Below are positions 1 through 8,524 of a stretch of DNA of 42,687 nt, piece after piece. Location: positions 1-42,687 of the forward strand of contig NZ_BLZO01000104.1 of the NCBI RefSeq assembly GCF_014132355.1, written 5' to 3'. Made by a program: the position numbers and the translations under genes. The stretch comes from Okeania sp. KiyG1. GTDB taxonomy: Bacteria > Cyanobacteriota > Cyanobacteriia > Cyanobacteriales > Microcoleaceae. The notes below the pieces were generated by a model. The model was not told the origin of the DNA, did not search any database, and saw only the letters and a list, made by a program, of their open reading frames with translations. Within the stretch, counting starts at the first letter, position 1; each line of letters opens with the position of its first letter.

Positions 1-32
1 TTAATGGTATGTATAAATTGTAAGTATTAAAC

Positions 33-434
33 ATGAAAATGTTGAGAGATATAATACCAATTCCCAAAAATAATGCTATACTTCCAATCAGTAAATCAAT
101 TAACGATGCTGGATGGGGTAAATTTCTAACTATTTTGACTATCAAAGCTGTTAGCGCAGCTCCGACCCAGGAGGCAAATGCTGGACAAAAGACTACAACA
201 GTAAACCCCAAAAATACTAGCCAAGATTGCTCAAACTGCGGGGAAAAAGTCCCTAAAAAATTATCACAAAGAACTCATTCTTGCCCACATTGCGGAATTG
301 TAATAGAGCGCGACTTGAATGCAGCGATAAATATCAAAAACAGGGCGGCATGGCATTCCGTCCTTAAAGCTCGTGGAGCCAGACGGAATACCGGGGCTGC
401 GAAACGAGAAGCCCACACTATAGCGCCAGCTTAG
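33..434 (+). pseudogene. TnpB (IS200/IS605-type) C-terminal fragment
   Basis: This is the C-terminal part of a TnpB RNA-guided nuclease. It shows the zinc-finger pattern CSNCG followed by CPHCG, then RDLNAAINI, which carries the last RuvC aspartate. The first 30 or so residues only loosely match the usual DLNVxGM / SxSDAGW region, and nothing upstream supplies the first two RuvC motifs, so as it stands this is a remnant; the window edge prevents saying whether a longer decayed gene lies to the left. Its stop codon sits inside the right-end hairpin at 412-440. No nuclease activity is expected from this piece. The family assignment is firm; the subgroup is not determined. Confidence 0.8.
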
Positions 435-450
435 TGTGGGAGTATGTCAC
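412..450 (+). other. Right-end hairpin of IS200/IS605 element / omegaRNA 3' end
   Basis: A perfect 9-bp stem (CCCACACTA / TAGTGTGGG, 412-420 and 432-440) with an 11-nt loop is followed by GAGTATGTCA. The same arrangement (GC-rich hairpin, then GG-A-G-x-ATGTCA) ends the other tnpB elements in this window at 41964-41994 and, on the minus strand, near 28693. In this family the right end also forms the 3' part of the guide RNA. The element end therefore reaches about position 450 and includes the ATG at 444. Confidence 0.65.
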
Positions 451-473
451 AAATCCTGACATCGGCAGAGATA

Positions 474-1943
474 ATGTCGCGACTTTTGTCAGTCTTTCTG
501 CTGATTACTATTAATGCCTTTTTTGTAGTAGCAGAATTTTCTATAGTTTCTGTGCGTAGATCCCGCATTAATCAATTAGTAGATGCAGGTGATGTTCAAG
601 CCAAAATTGTTCAAAAACTTCAAAAAAATATAGACAGACTACTCTCAACAACTCAGTTAGGCATTACTTTGTCTAGTTTAGCTTTGGGTTGGATAGGTGA
701 AGGAACTATAGCCATGATTGTTAAAGCTGCAATAGTTGAACTACCGCTTTCTATTCATGTTAGTCAAGCGATCGCTCACTCCCTAGCTATCCCAATTGTC
801 ACCTTTTTTATTTTGGCTTACCTGCAAATTGTACTAGGAGAATTATGCCCAAAGTCAGTAGCAATATTGTATTCAGAAAAGTTATCTAGATTATTCGGTC
901 CTTTGAGTCTAGCTATATCTCGCTTCTTTAATCCATTTATTTGGGTCTTAAATCAATCTACTCGTTGGTTATTACGACTGATAGGAATTAAATACACTGA
1001 TAATGTCTGGAAAACACCAGTTACCCCTGAAGAATTACAGTTAATTATCTCTACTTCTACTGAATCAACTGGTTTAGAAGCGGAAGAACGACAGTTACTT
1101 AGTAATGTCTTTGAATTTGGGGAGGTATCAGCTTTAGAAGTCATGGTTCCACGCACTAATATAGATGCTATTTCTAGTACGGCTACTTTTAAAAATTTGT
1201 TGGATGAAATTAAGGTATCTGGTCATTCTCGTTACCCTGTAGTTGGTGAGTCCATAGATGATATTCAGGGTATTATAGATTTTAAAGAATTGGCCCAACC
1301 TTTAGCCAAAGGTTTATTATCCCCACAAACCTTAATTAGTTCTTGGGTTCGCCCTGTAAGGTTTGTATCTGAACAAATGTATTTGAGCGAGTTATTATCA
1401 TTGATGCAAAGAATGCGTCAAATCCCAAATAGTCGTCAGCACCCAGAAATGGTAATAGTAGTAGATGAATTTGGTGGTACTGCTGGATTAATTACGCGAG
1501 AGGATTTGATTGCTGAAATTATCGGTGGTAATAGTTATGAAGTAACTGGTACTGAAGAGTTTACTCTGCAAATGTTGGACGATCAAACTTTCATTGTGCA
1601 GGCCCAGTTAAGTGTAGAAGAAGTTAATGAATTATTGAATTTGGATTTACCTCTAACTGAGGATTATCAAACTTTGGGAGGATTTTTGATTTATCAGTTA
1701 CAAAAAATACCTACTACTGGAGAAAAGTTATGGTATGACCATCTTGAATTTACTGTTATTTCTGCTGAAGGCCCACGTCTAGATCAAATTAAGATTACTC
1801 AATTGGAAGAGTTAGAAAATGAGCAAATTGTTAATGCATTTTTAGAGTATGAAGAAGAAGAAAAAGTTAATCAAACTGCATCAGATGAACTAATTGATAG
1901 TTCAGTTACTCAGGCGGAAATTGACCCTCAAGATATTAACTAA
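474..1943 (+). CDS. CNNM/CorC-HlyC family membrane protein with CBS pair
   Basis: The protein is about 489 aa. Order of parts: an N-terminal DUF21/CNNM membrane domain with about four hydrophobic helices (first begins LLSVFLLITINAFFVVAEF), then a pair of CBS domains (residues ~210-345), including the hallmark VVDEFGGTAGLITREDLIAE. A CorC/HlyC C-terminal domain follows (TLGGFLIYQL), then an acidic tail. Members of this family are divalent-cation (Mg2+/Co2+) transport-related proteins; many are still annotated hemolysin. An in-frame ATG at 444 would add ten residues, but it lies in the end of the adjacent tnpB element with a poorly spaced GGGAG. I therefore prefer 474, which matches the usual start of the first helix. 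It is probably monocistronic. The substrate is not readable from the sequence. Confidence 0.88.
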   Translation: MSRLLSVFLLITINAFFVVAEFSIVSVRRSRINQLVDAGDVQAKIVQKLQKNIDRLLSTTQLGITLSSLALGWIGEGTIAMIVKAAIVELPLSIHVSQAIAHSLAIPIVTFFILAYLQIVLGELCPKSVAILYSEKLSRLFGPLSLAISRFFNPFIWVLNQSTRWLLRLIGIKYTDNVWKTPVTPEELQLIISTSTESTGLEAEERQLLSNVFEFGEVSALEVMVPRTNIDAISSTATFKNLLDEIKVSGHSRYPVVGESIDDIQGIIDFKELAQPLAKGLLSPQTLISSWVRPVRFVSEQMYLSELLSLMQRMRQIPNSRQHPEMVIVVDEFGGTAGLITREDLIAEIIGGNSYEVTGTEEFTLQMLDDQTFIVQAQLSVEEVNELLNLDLPLTEDYQTLGGFLIYQLQKIPTTGEKLWYDHLEFTVISAEGPRLDQIKITQLEELENEQIVNAFLEYEEEEKVNQTASDELIDSSVTQAEIDPQDIN

Positions 1944-2754
1944 AAGCGCTATTAAAGTAACTTTTATTGTTCTAAAAGTAAGCATTTCCTGCGGAATGCT
2001 GCGCAAACAGCCATCAGCTATTGCTTTTAGTTTTAGATAAAAGCTTTACTAATTGAGTCAGAATTTATACTTAGGGCTTGCTGAATAAAGCTAAAAGTAT
2101 TGACATATAAAGGCTTTAGCGTTTTAGAATTGAAAAAAGTACCAGCTTTTCGGTGGCAAGAGCTGCAAAAAGCTAGTATATTGGGACGATTATGGCAGAA
2201 AAATTGAGAGACAATTCTTACTCCTACCTCCTCGCCCATTCCCCGTTCCTCCTGTCTTCCCCTCCCCTCCACGGTCGGGGCGAGGGGTGGGTTGTCTCCT
2301 GTCTCCTACAAAGAGCAAAAAGACTTTCCATAAGCAAACCCTACTTACGCCTAAAAGCTGATTTTAAAGTCTATATTCATTAAAGCCCCGTCATTATTAT
2401 GGGTGAAAAATGTAGTATAAGTTATATCATGTCCGTTGGGGCGCGTTTGTGTATAGGGGCAAGGCAACAGCTCCGGAAAACAATAGGCAACAGGGAAATA
2501 CATTTGGGTTTGCTGCTTCTATTCATGTCAAACACCTTAATGCCTAGGGCTATAAAAGCTAGGGAAATATCTACGATATTTAAGGTTTTTCCTTCTTATT
2601 TCTTCCTTATTCCTTCTTCCTTAATTTAGTTATACAATACCGATACTACCTGACATGATATTAAACAAATTTTTACTTCATTCATTAAAAAGCTGTTTGC
2701 GCAGCATGACCTAGGAATAGCTCACCGCTAATAGCTGAATGCTTAATAATATGA
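1944..2754. other. Intergenic: mini-repeat and family A MITE
   Basis: No convincing gene. A mini-repeat (GCATTTCCTGCGGAATGC...) lies at 1982-2011, a MITE at 2073-2342, and a partial GCAACAGG-type repeat near 2465-2500. The short ORFs here are low-complexity and run through the repeats. Confidence 0.6.
2073..2342. mobile_element. MITE family A (IS5-type ends), copy 1
   Basis: A 270-bp element with ends AGGGCTTGCTGA... and ...AAGCAAACCCT, flanked by the 4-bp duplication ACTT (2069-2072 and 2343-2346). It has no coding capacity. Internal sequence around TATTGACATATAAAGGCTTT is shared with the copies at 16764-17013 and 25604-25899. The end sequence matches the outer end of the IS5-type transposon at 42156, so this is probably its non-autonomous derivative. 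It carries an inserted GC-rich repeat near 2250-2290. Confidence 0.75.
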
Positions 2755-3189
2755 TTACTTCTCTAAATTTTCTTTATGATGTTCCACTTCAATAGTAGTA
2801 TGAACATTTCCTCGTGGATAAAAATTAGCTTTTATTTTTACTTCTAAAGGGTCACAAGCTGCTACAAAATCATCTAAGATTTTATTCGCTGATTCTTCAT
2901 GAGAAATATAGCGATCGCGATAACTGTTAATATACAATTTCAGCGCTTTTAATTCTACTACTCGTTCATTTGGAACATATTTTACGTCAATTGTGGCAAA
3001 ATCTGGATAACCAGAAAAGGGGCATTTACAAGTAAATTCTGGTAAAGTAATATTAATCTCATAACGTCGTCCAATACGAGGATTAGGAAAAGTAATTAAC
3101 TCTCCTTCTAATATATTTCGTTCTCCATATTTAGGTTCTTTTGTACTAAAATCTTGAGAAAGTTCATGGTTAGTTTCAGAATAATTCAT
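2755..3189 (-). CDS. queF: NADPH-dependent 7-cyano-7-deazaguanine reductase
   Basis: QueF reduces preQ0 to preQ1 in the pathway to queuosine-modified tRNA; it is cytosolic. The 144-aa length fits the short type I (YkvM-like) enzymes. Visible features: the nucleophile Cys56 in CKCPFSGYPDFATI with Asp63 after it; the QueF signature VELKALKLY (residues ~78-86) that binds NADPH; His97/Glu98 in YISHEES for substrate recognition; and FYPRGNVHTTI near the C-terminus. The start is an ATG about 120 bp from the divergent gene at 3311. No other queuosine gene is nearby. Confidence 0.95.
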   Translation of the reverse strand: MNYSETNHELSQDFSTKEPKYGERNILEGELITFPNPRIGRRYEINITLPEFTCKCPFSGYPDFATIDVKYVPNERVVELKALKLYINSYRDRYISHEESANKILDDFVAACDPLEVKIKANFYPRGNVHTTIEVEHHKENLEK

Positions 3190-3310
3190 AGATATTAATT
3201 AAATAATCAATAATATAAAGATGTCTATTTGTATAAGTAAATATTTTTCTTTGATAGTGACTTGACGAATTATTATATTATAGGTCTAATTTCACTAATT
3301 ATCCGCCATA

Positions 3311-3931
3311 ATGATTGAAAAATATCATAATAGTAAAATAATGCAAAATATTAGCGCATCTAATCAGATGGGACATAAACCCGAAAATAACTACTCTCCA
3401 TCTGTACCTATTTCTGTATATAGAGAAGCTACTGCGGAGCTACAAGCAACTCAAATCAAGTTAGAATCACTCAAAGTTCATAATGAGCAGTTAATCCAGC
3501 AAAATCAAAAACTCAGAAGAGAATTTGAAAAAGTTATTCAGTCTGCGACACAGTTACAAGAAACTCTGAATTCTTCCATGCTAGTAACTCAAGTAACTCA
3601 ACCTCAAGTGTCTTCTTTTCCCCACTCTGAACTTAAGGTAGATACTTTTAGGGATAACTCCTTTAATTCTGATTTTGAGGTAGATTCTCCTGAAACATCA
3701 TCTGCCTCACCTTCTCTACCATTTACCGAGTCTAAAAAAATAGACGATCCAGATTCTCCAGAGTATCTATTTACAGAAGAACCAGATAGAAGTCGCTACA
3801 GTAGAACTTTTAATTCCAGGCAAGTATCTGAACTGAATGGAATTTGGTTAATAGTTGCTATTTGTTTGATTGTAATTGCTGCATTTGGTGCTGGATACTG
3901 GGTTGTACGCCCTATTTTAAATCAACGATAA
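3311..3931 (+). CDS. Coiled-coil protein with C-terminal membrane anchor
   Basis: A hypothetical protein of 206 aa. Residues ~30-90 form a predicted coiled coil (YREATAELQATQIKLESL..., then repeated QN/LRRE heptads). Residues ~95-165 are Ser/Glu/Asp-rich and probably disordered. A single hydrophobic helix (IWLIVAICLIVIAAFGAGYWVV) lies close to the C-terminus. This layout suggests a tail-anchored inner-membrane or thylakoid protein. The PISVYREATAELQATQ segment resembles conserved hypotheticals I know from other cyanobacteria, but I cannot assign a function. The first ATG is taken; Met11 or Met20 are possible alternatives. Confidence 0.72.
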   Translation: MIEKYHNSKIMQNISASNQMGHKPENNYSPSVPISVYREATAELQATQIKLESLKVHNEQLIQQNQKLRREFEKVIQSATQLQETLNSSMLVTQVTQPQVSSFPHSELKVDTFRDNSFNSDFEVDSPETSSASPSLPFTESKKIDDPDSPEYLFTEEPDRSRYSRTFNSRQVSELNGIWLIVAICLIVIAAFGAGYWVVRPILNQR

Positions 3932-4409
3932 CGCTTCGCTGTGCCACTGCAATAATAAATTCTCATATCTAAGAATTTACAAAAAAAACGTGCAGTTGAA
4001 AGCCAAGTGGCTTTAGCCCTTGGATGAAAACAAGTTGTGGCAATTTATTCCCAAGTATCCCACATTTTGGGATATAGCGCTACGCGCTAGGCAATAGGCA
4101 ACAGGCAACAGGCAACAGTAAACTGTGAGTGGGTTTGGTGGGTTTAGGAATGTCCTAACCTAAACTTGTAGCGCTATAATACTAATGAATACGAGTAGGA
4201 ACAAGGTTTGTCCCATAGACTCAATGCTTGTAGGGGTGAAACTCCCGCCAGTAAGAAACTAGTAGCACTGTTCTATCAAGACAGTTGGCACAGGCAAATA
4301 GGAAGCAGACATAGGGATTTATGGCTCTGACTTGAGTAAAACCACTCTGAAAATAAAATTAAAAAAGTAAAGGCAATGTATGTGGCATTTTTGTCAGCAG
4401 ATCTGAGTC

Positions 4410-4545
4410 TGTAGGTGGTTTTTGACTACCACCACTGGGATTAAGTCCAGTGACAGCTAGTAGGTGTGACGAATCGTGTTTTTAAACCGATTTGGAACAA
4501 CTCCTTAGAATCACCCGTACTTCAGTCGGGTGAGAAGTCAAAGAC
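4410..4545 (+). ncRNA. Solo tnpB right end / omegaRNA-like hairpin chain
   Basis: Three hairpins in a row: GGTGGT/ACCACC (4414-4433), ACTGG/CCAGT (4434-4451) and CACCCG/CGGGTG (4512-4532). The last is followed by AGAAGTCAA. The end pattern GAATC-hairpin-GAG-x-GTCAA is the same as at the right ends of the tnpB elements at 440 and 41990, so this looks like an orphan right end without its gene. Whether it is transcribed is unknown. Confidence 0.4.
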
Positions 4546-4572
4546 TCAAAATACATTATGATAATTTATAAC

Positions 4573-4592
4573 CCCACGGCTTGGGTCGTGGG
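4573..4592 (-). terminator. Candidate terminator hairpin downstream of speD
   Basis: A 6-bp GC-rich stem (CCCACG/CGTGGG) with an 8-nt loop. On the minus strand it is followed by an A/T-rich stretch, 40 bp past the speD stop. It could equally be another IS605-type hairpin. Confidence 0.35.
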
Positions 4593-4634
4593 ATTATTAA
4601 CTCAAACCAAACATATTATGTACTTTAATTGCAA

Positions 4635-5075
4635 TTAATTTAGATTGGTTGTTAATCCTCTAGCTAAACTTGTTTGCGCCAAATTGTTAACATTACAATC
4701 TTTTGTAGAAGTATCTTGGACTCCCATCCCAGGGTCAAAACCGCGCTCGATCTCAGTCAATTTTATTTGTTTAGCTTGGAGAGCGGTTTCTATAATCTCT
4801 ACAGCTTTATGGGGATTTCCACGACCACAAAAGAATAAGTCAGCAGCAAAATAACCTAACTCAGGCCATGTATGGATGGCAATATGAGACTCTGCCAGTG
4901 TTGCTGTCGCAGTTACTCCATGAGGACTAAACTGATGAACACATAAGTCTATGAGAGTTGCTCCCCCTGCTGTAATTGCATCAATTAAACAGCGACGGAT
5001 ACGTTCAGGGTCGTTGAGCAGCTCCGCAGGGGACTGCCAGGCATCAACGACTAGATGGGTTCCCAATTGTTTCAT
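4635..5075 (-). CDS. speD: S-adenosylmethionine decarboxylase proenzyme
   Basis: SpeD makes decarboxylated AdoMet, the aminopropyl donor for spermidine. The proenzyme self-cleaves to give a pyruvoyl group. The cleavage motif is LAESHIAIHTWPE: Glu62-Ser63, with Ser63 becoming the pyruvoyl residue. His68 and Cys83 (in FFCGRG) are the processing and proton-donor residues. These positions match the small prokaryotic class 1B enzymes such as that of Thermotoga. The 146 aa include about 25 extra C-terminal residues (DTSTKDCNVNN...) that look dispensable. A GGAGGT lies about 13 nt before the ATG. No speE is adjacent. Confidence 0.95.
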   Translation of the reverse strand: MKQLGTHLVVDAWQSPAELLNDPERIRRCLIDAITAGGATLIDLCVHQFSPHGVTATATLAESHIAIHTWPELGYFAADLFFCGRGNPHKAVEIIETALQAKQIKLTEIERGFDPGMGVQDTSTKDCNVNNLAQTSLARGLTTNLN

Positions 5076-5236
5076 TCTGCGCGGTTATACCTCCACCCGA
5101 TTAAGGTCTCCAATTTTTTAGTTTATCACAAAATTTTGGAATTTTTGAATTATGAGTGATTAATGTAACCATTTTTGGAGAATTTAGCTCTTTAGCCAGA
5201 CTTACTCCATATATCTATTTTAACTATATTTTAACT

Positions 5237-6292
5237 CTATCTGTGAGTTGAACCATTCGGCATAATTGCTTCTTTTAAGCAAACATCCTGAAGAGCAGAA
5301 ATATTTAAACTAGACCCAATCAAGTTAGCACGACACAAACAAGCTTCTTTCAAGTCAGCACCTTTAAGAGATACTAGCAATAAACCAGCACCACAAAGAT
5401 TAGCTTTCTGTAAGTTAGCACCTCGCAGATCGGCTTCTAATAAATTTGCTCCTGAGAGATTAGCAGCTTTCAAGTTAGCACCTCTTAAGTTAGCTTTACT
5501 CAAGTCAACGGCTCGCAGGTCTGCTTGTTGAAGATTAACACTATTGAGATTAGTATTGCTAAGATTTGCTCCTTGTAAATTAACTCCACTCAAATTTGCT
5601 CCACTTAGATTAGCATTGCTGAGGTTTGCCCCTTGTAAGTCTGCCTCAGTTAAGTCAACAGCACAAAGGTTTGCCTCTGTCAAGGTTGCTTCTGTTAAAT
5701 CTGCCTTAATTAATTTTGCACCACTGAGATTTCCTCGTTGTAGATAAGCTCGAATTAGACTTGCCTCATTTAATAAAGTGCCACTTAGGTCTACCTCACT
5801 CATAATTGCCCGATTTAAAGTGGCCTTAGTTAAGTCTGCGCCACTGAGAATAGCACGGCTGAGGGTAGCTCCTGTTAGGTTAGCTTGAGTCAGTTTTGAG
5901 CCATTCAGCAAACAAGTTCCGACCATGCTAGTGCCAATCAGAATAGCTTCTGTTAAATCTGCTTCTGAAAAAATAGCCCCACTCAAAATTACTCCAGTTA
6001 AGTCGGCTTCAATAAGAGTAGTTTTAGTAAAGCTCGTAGCGCTCAAATTAGCTTCAATTAATTTAGCTTCAGAGAGATTAGCATTACTAAAATCTGCACC
6101 AACTAGATTCGCTCCAATTAGTTTAGTTTTAGATAGGTAAGAATCTTTGAAACTAGCATTACTTAAATTACTGCGATTAAGGTTAGCTGCACCTAAATTC
6201 ACTGCAACTAGGTTAGCTCCTTGAAAATTTCTTTCTCCTTTGGAGTGTCTAATTAATAGTTCATTTGCGCTTAAAAGCTCGCTGACATTCAT
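5237..6292 (-). CDS. Pentapeptide-repeat protein
   Basis: 351 aa, nearly all of it A(N/D)Lxx pentapeptides (e.g. GANLSGANLSNANL, EADLRGANLQKANL), which fold into a right-handed quadrilateral beta helix. There are roughly 60 repeats from residue ~20 to ~340. A short N-terminal segment (MNVSELLSANELLIRHSKGERNF) precedes them; a similar cap with an xLL..Y/HxxGxRxF motif is common in cyanobacterial members. No signal peptide or membrane segment is visible, so it is probably cytosolic. The molecular role of most such proteins is unknown. It lies 160 bp upstream of speD on the same strand and could be co-transcribed. Confidence 0.85.
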   Translation of the reverse strand: MNVSELLSANELLIRHSKGERNFQGANLVAVNLGAANLNRSNLSNASFKDSYLSKTKLIGANLVGADFSNANLSEAKLIEANLSATSFTKTTLIEADLTGVILSGAIFSEADLTEAILIGTSMVGTCLLNGSKLTQANLTGATLSRAILSGADLTKATLNRAIMSEVDLSGTLLNEASLIRAYLQRGNLSGAKLIKADLTEATLTEANLCAVDLTEADLQGANLSNANLSGANLSGVNLQGANLSNTNLNSVNLQQADLRAVDLSKANLRGANLKAANLSGANLLEADLRGANLQKANLCGAGLLLVSLKGADLKEACLCRANLIGSSLNISALQDVCLKEAIMPNGSTHR

Positions 6293-7070
6293 AAAATAAA
6301 TCTGTTAATTTATCTAGATTTGTGTTGATTTGCTGAATTTCATCTGAATTGCTAATTAATTGCCAAATACTAAGTTTAAAGGATTCTATATTTGGTTAAA
6401 ATTTCAACAGAAGTTATTTTTTGTTAATGCTAAACAAAGTTAGTCGGCGCAGCCCTCATCTGGGATGTCCTAGTTTAAATAGATTCATAAGTGTTGGAGA
6501 ATAGAACTTTACTCCATTACTAATTACTATTTGTTGTATCGATCTAATTACAGGAGTTAATTACTGACATCCTTAGCAGTCTAGAGACCCTTGTGTGGCT
6601 GCGGGCCTGTTCAGCTAGTGTCACCCCCCTGATAGTTCGTGGGACAACTAGATTGCAGGTTGTGATTAAGCTGCACAATAATTAAGCTACCAGGTTCGTC
6701 TGAAGCTGAACCTTGAGTATCTGATGTTCTTACACTGCATTTATTGCTTATATCTATTTGATCCATCAGTGCCTAATTTTTGGGAAATTGGCTGCGTAAA
6801 AATGATAGCTGACAGTTAATTATTAGACAAATTTTTGTTAAATAAGCCTGAATCTTTAACTTCAATTATTTTAATCGATCAAAATACTTTTTTATGATGT
6901 GCGCCATACTTTTTCATACTTGCTTGAAAGTGTAGCTCATATAATAGAGTTGTTGGGAAATCAAAATAGACGAGGAAGTTTGTTAAAAAGCAACAAAAAG
7001 TGTTATTATAAAGGTTTTTCAGAAGAACGTAGACGTAACTGCAAAAGTTGAGTTAGGGTTTTAATTAACT
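6293..7070. other. Intergenic holding a structured RNA
   Basis: Apart from the RNA candidate at 6560-6735, the segment is A/T-rich with no ORF of note. The last 200 bp should include the promoter of the CHAD gene; I cannot pick out its boxes. Confidence 0.5.
6560..6735 (+). ncRNA. ssrS: Structured RNA, best fit 6S RNA
   Basis: Seen by base pairing: closing contacts ACATC/GATGT (6567-6571 with 6723-6727); a 10-bp stem TTGTGTGGCT/AGCTGCACAA (6591-6600 with 6669-6678, two G-U pairs). An asymmetric bubble follows (GCGGG opposite about nine bases). Then a terminal hairpin: CCTG/CAGG, CAG/TTG, CTAGT/ACTAG (6606-6659). A side hairpin GGTTC/GAACC lies at 6693-6712. A long rod with a central bubble and paired ends of about 180 nt is the layout of 6S RNA, the regulator that binds sigma70 RNA polymerase. 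There is no SRP, tmRNA or RNase P signature. Identity is an inference from structure; strand is assigned by the same reasoning. Confidence 0.45.
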
Positions 7071-7712
7071 ATGACAACACAAGTATTGCCGAAAGTAAAT
7101 AGTCTTGGAGACTGGGCATCCTTAGCTTTTGAAAAGCATTTTCAGAAAACCCTCAGACATGAACCAGAGGTACTCAAAGATCGAGACCCAGAGGAACTAC
7201 ATCAAATGCGTGTGGGTATGCGACGCTTGCGCTCTGCTGCTCAAGGTTTCAGGCCAGTTGTCACTTTGCCGAAAGCAGCTCAAGATCGAAAGATTGGTAA
7301 AATTGCTCGTTGTTTAGGGGGTTTAAGAGATTTAGATGTTCTTTTAGAGGCGCTTCAAAATCGCTATCAACCAAATTTACCTCCTCAAGAACAAGCAGAG
7401 TTAGAAAAGGTTATGCAGCGGTTACGAAAACAACGTCGTCAAGCTTTTAAAAAAGTACGAGGAATACTTGGAAATAAGAGTTATTTAATGTTGAAGCAGA
7501 AATTGCAGGAATGGTTGGATAACCCAATTTATACAAGTATTTCTCGCCTGCCCATTCAAGAGGTATTACCAGATTTATTATTACCTGAAGTTAGTCAATT
7601 ACTGCTTCATCCTGGTTGGTTGGTTGGTGTTGAAGCAGAGGATTTAGAAACAAGTGATAATCATGATTTTTTACTACAAAAACTAATTCCAAGCATCAAG
7701 TTGTCAAAATAA
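7071..7712 (+). CDS. CHAD domain protein, N-terminal part (frameshifted)
   Basis: CHAD domains are alpha-helical, histidine-rich modules that bind inorganic polyphosphate. The first conserved helix is clear: EELHQMRVGMRRLRSA (residues ~43-58), with the H-x3-R-x3-R pattern, followed by LGGLRDLDVLLEAL. Reading stops after IKLSK, where the second half of the domain should begin. The missing half is read one frame back (see 7802-8086) and the two together would give about 338 aa, the usual size of cyanobacterial CHAD proteins. The frames swap around T6 at 7667-7672. Confidence 0.8.
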   Translation: MTTQVLPKVNSLGDWASLAFEKHFQKTLRHEPEVLKDRDPEELHQMRVGMRRLRSAAQGFRPVVTLPKAAQDRKIGKIARCLGGLRDLDVLLEALQNRYQPNLPPQEQAELEKVMQRLRKQRRQAFKKVRGILGNKSYLMLKQKLQEWLDNPIYTSISRLPIQEVLPDLLLPEVSQLLLHPGWLVGVEAEDLETSDNHDFLLQKLIPSIKLSK

Positions 7713-7801
7713 ATAATGATGTTTCTTTTATAAGTATTAGCGATCTAGATGAGGAAAATCTACATAGTCTGCGTAAGGAAGTAAAACGGGTTCGTTACCA
7801 G

Positions 7802-8086
7802 ATGAGTTTATTTACAGAATTTTATGGTCCGACTTATGAAGCTTATTTAAAAGATATGAAAGAAATTCAGGAATATCTCGGCGATATTCAAGATGGTGTT
7901 GTTTTAAGAGGATTTTTGGAAAATGTTTTGCAATCTAAAATTGACAAAGTTCTTCCTACTTTAGAGAAGCAACTACAACAAAGTTGGCATCAAGCATGGC
8001 GAAAATGGCAGGTGTTGCAAAGGCGATATCTTAATATTCAAGTTAGACAAAATTTCCGTTCTGAATTATTACGACCTACGGTCTGA
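7802..8086 (+). CDS. CHAD domain protein, C-terminal part (frameshifted)
   Basis: This frame is the continuation of the CHAD gene at 7071. Translated upstream of its ATG it reads TNSKHQVVKINNDVSF, then ENLHSLRKEVKRVRYQM, the second conserved H-x3-R-x3-R helix, before entering the annotated piece. So the ATG at 7802 is not a real start. One added T in the T6 run at 7667-7672 restores a single ORF from 7071 to 8086. As given, the piece has no start or ribosome binding site of its own. Confidence 0.7.
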   Translation: MSLFTEFYGPTYEAYLKDMKEIQEYLGDIQDGVVLRGFLENVLQSKIDKVLPTLEKQLQQSWHQAWRKWQVLQRRYLNIQVRQNFRSELLRPTV

Positions 8087-8103
8087 ATCTTGGTATATTA
8101 TAC

Positions 8104-8345
8104 TTCTTTGTAGAGGTCATTTCAGTTATCAGTTATCAGTTATCAGTTATCAGTTATCAGTACCTCTCTCTGCCTGTTTGCGTAGCATTCCGCAGGAAAG
8201 TCAGAGGCTTGAAATATTGAACTTGATTTTCTCTTGGTCGATTAGATATGGCGAGGTTTCCTCGCCATCTCTCGACCGCTTTTTTATCCCCTTGTAGAGC
8301 GGTAGCTCGCGGCGCAGCCAAGGGGAGGCTTCAGACCTTATTTTT
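8104..8345 (+). repeat. Long interspersed repeat, copy 1 (inverted copy at 12600-12870)
   Basis: The order CAGTTAT units, AGGCTTGA, TTGGTCGATTAGATATGGCGAGG, CATCTCTCGACCGCTTTTTTATCCCC, GGGGAGG recurs in reverse orientation at 12600-12870. The two copies differ mainly by small palindromic repeats inserted at different internal points. Confidence 0.6.
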
Positions 8346-8524
8346 TGGTAACAGAAAAAACAAAAAAATAAGTGAATATTTAATTTTTACTTTTGCAAGA
8401 GGTTTATTTCTCCAGAATTTGGTAGTAGGCAAAAATTTAGTAAAAAACAGAAAATATATATAGCAGTTGAAGCAAAGTTTAGGACGTATATAAATATTAA
8501 AGCTCAGACGATGTAAGATTTTTC

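Larger units (their letters stand above)
3932..4634. other. Intergenic: repeats and solo element end
   Basis: Contains a GCGCTACGCGC palindrome (~4077), short tandem GGCAACA units (4092-4119) and a chain of hairpins at 4410-4545 described separately. A hairpin (CCCACG/CGTGGG, 4573-4592) lies 40 bp after the end of speD and may serve as its terminator. I see no gene. Confidence 0.55.

Noticed and set aside
2399-2629. 76-aa ORF after the first MITE
   Set aside because: No ribosome binding site, no domain, and it crosses GCAACAGG-type repeat sequence.
3190-3310. preQ1 riboswitch upstream of queF
   Set aside because: I looked for a small C-rich loop with an A-rich tail before the minus-strand start and found only A/T-rich sequence.
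4090-4120. GGCAACA tandem units as a regulatory site
   Set aside because: The same units occur in several unrelated gaps (19015, 29934), so they are generic micro-repeats.
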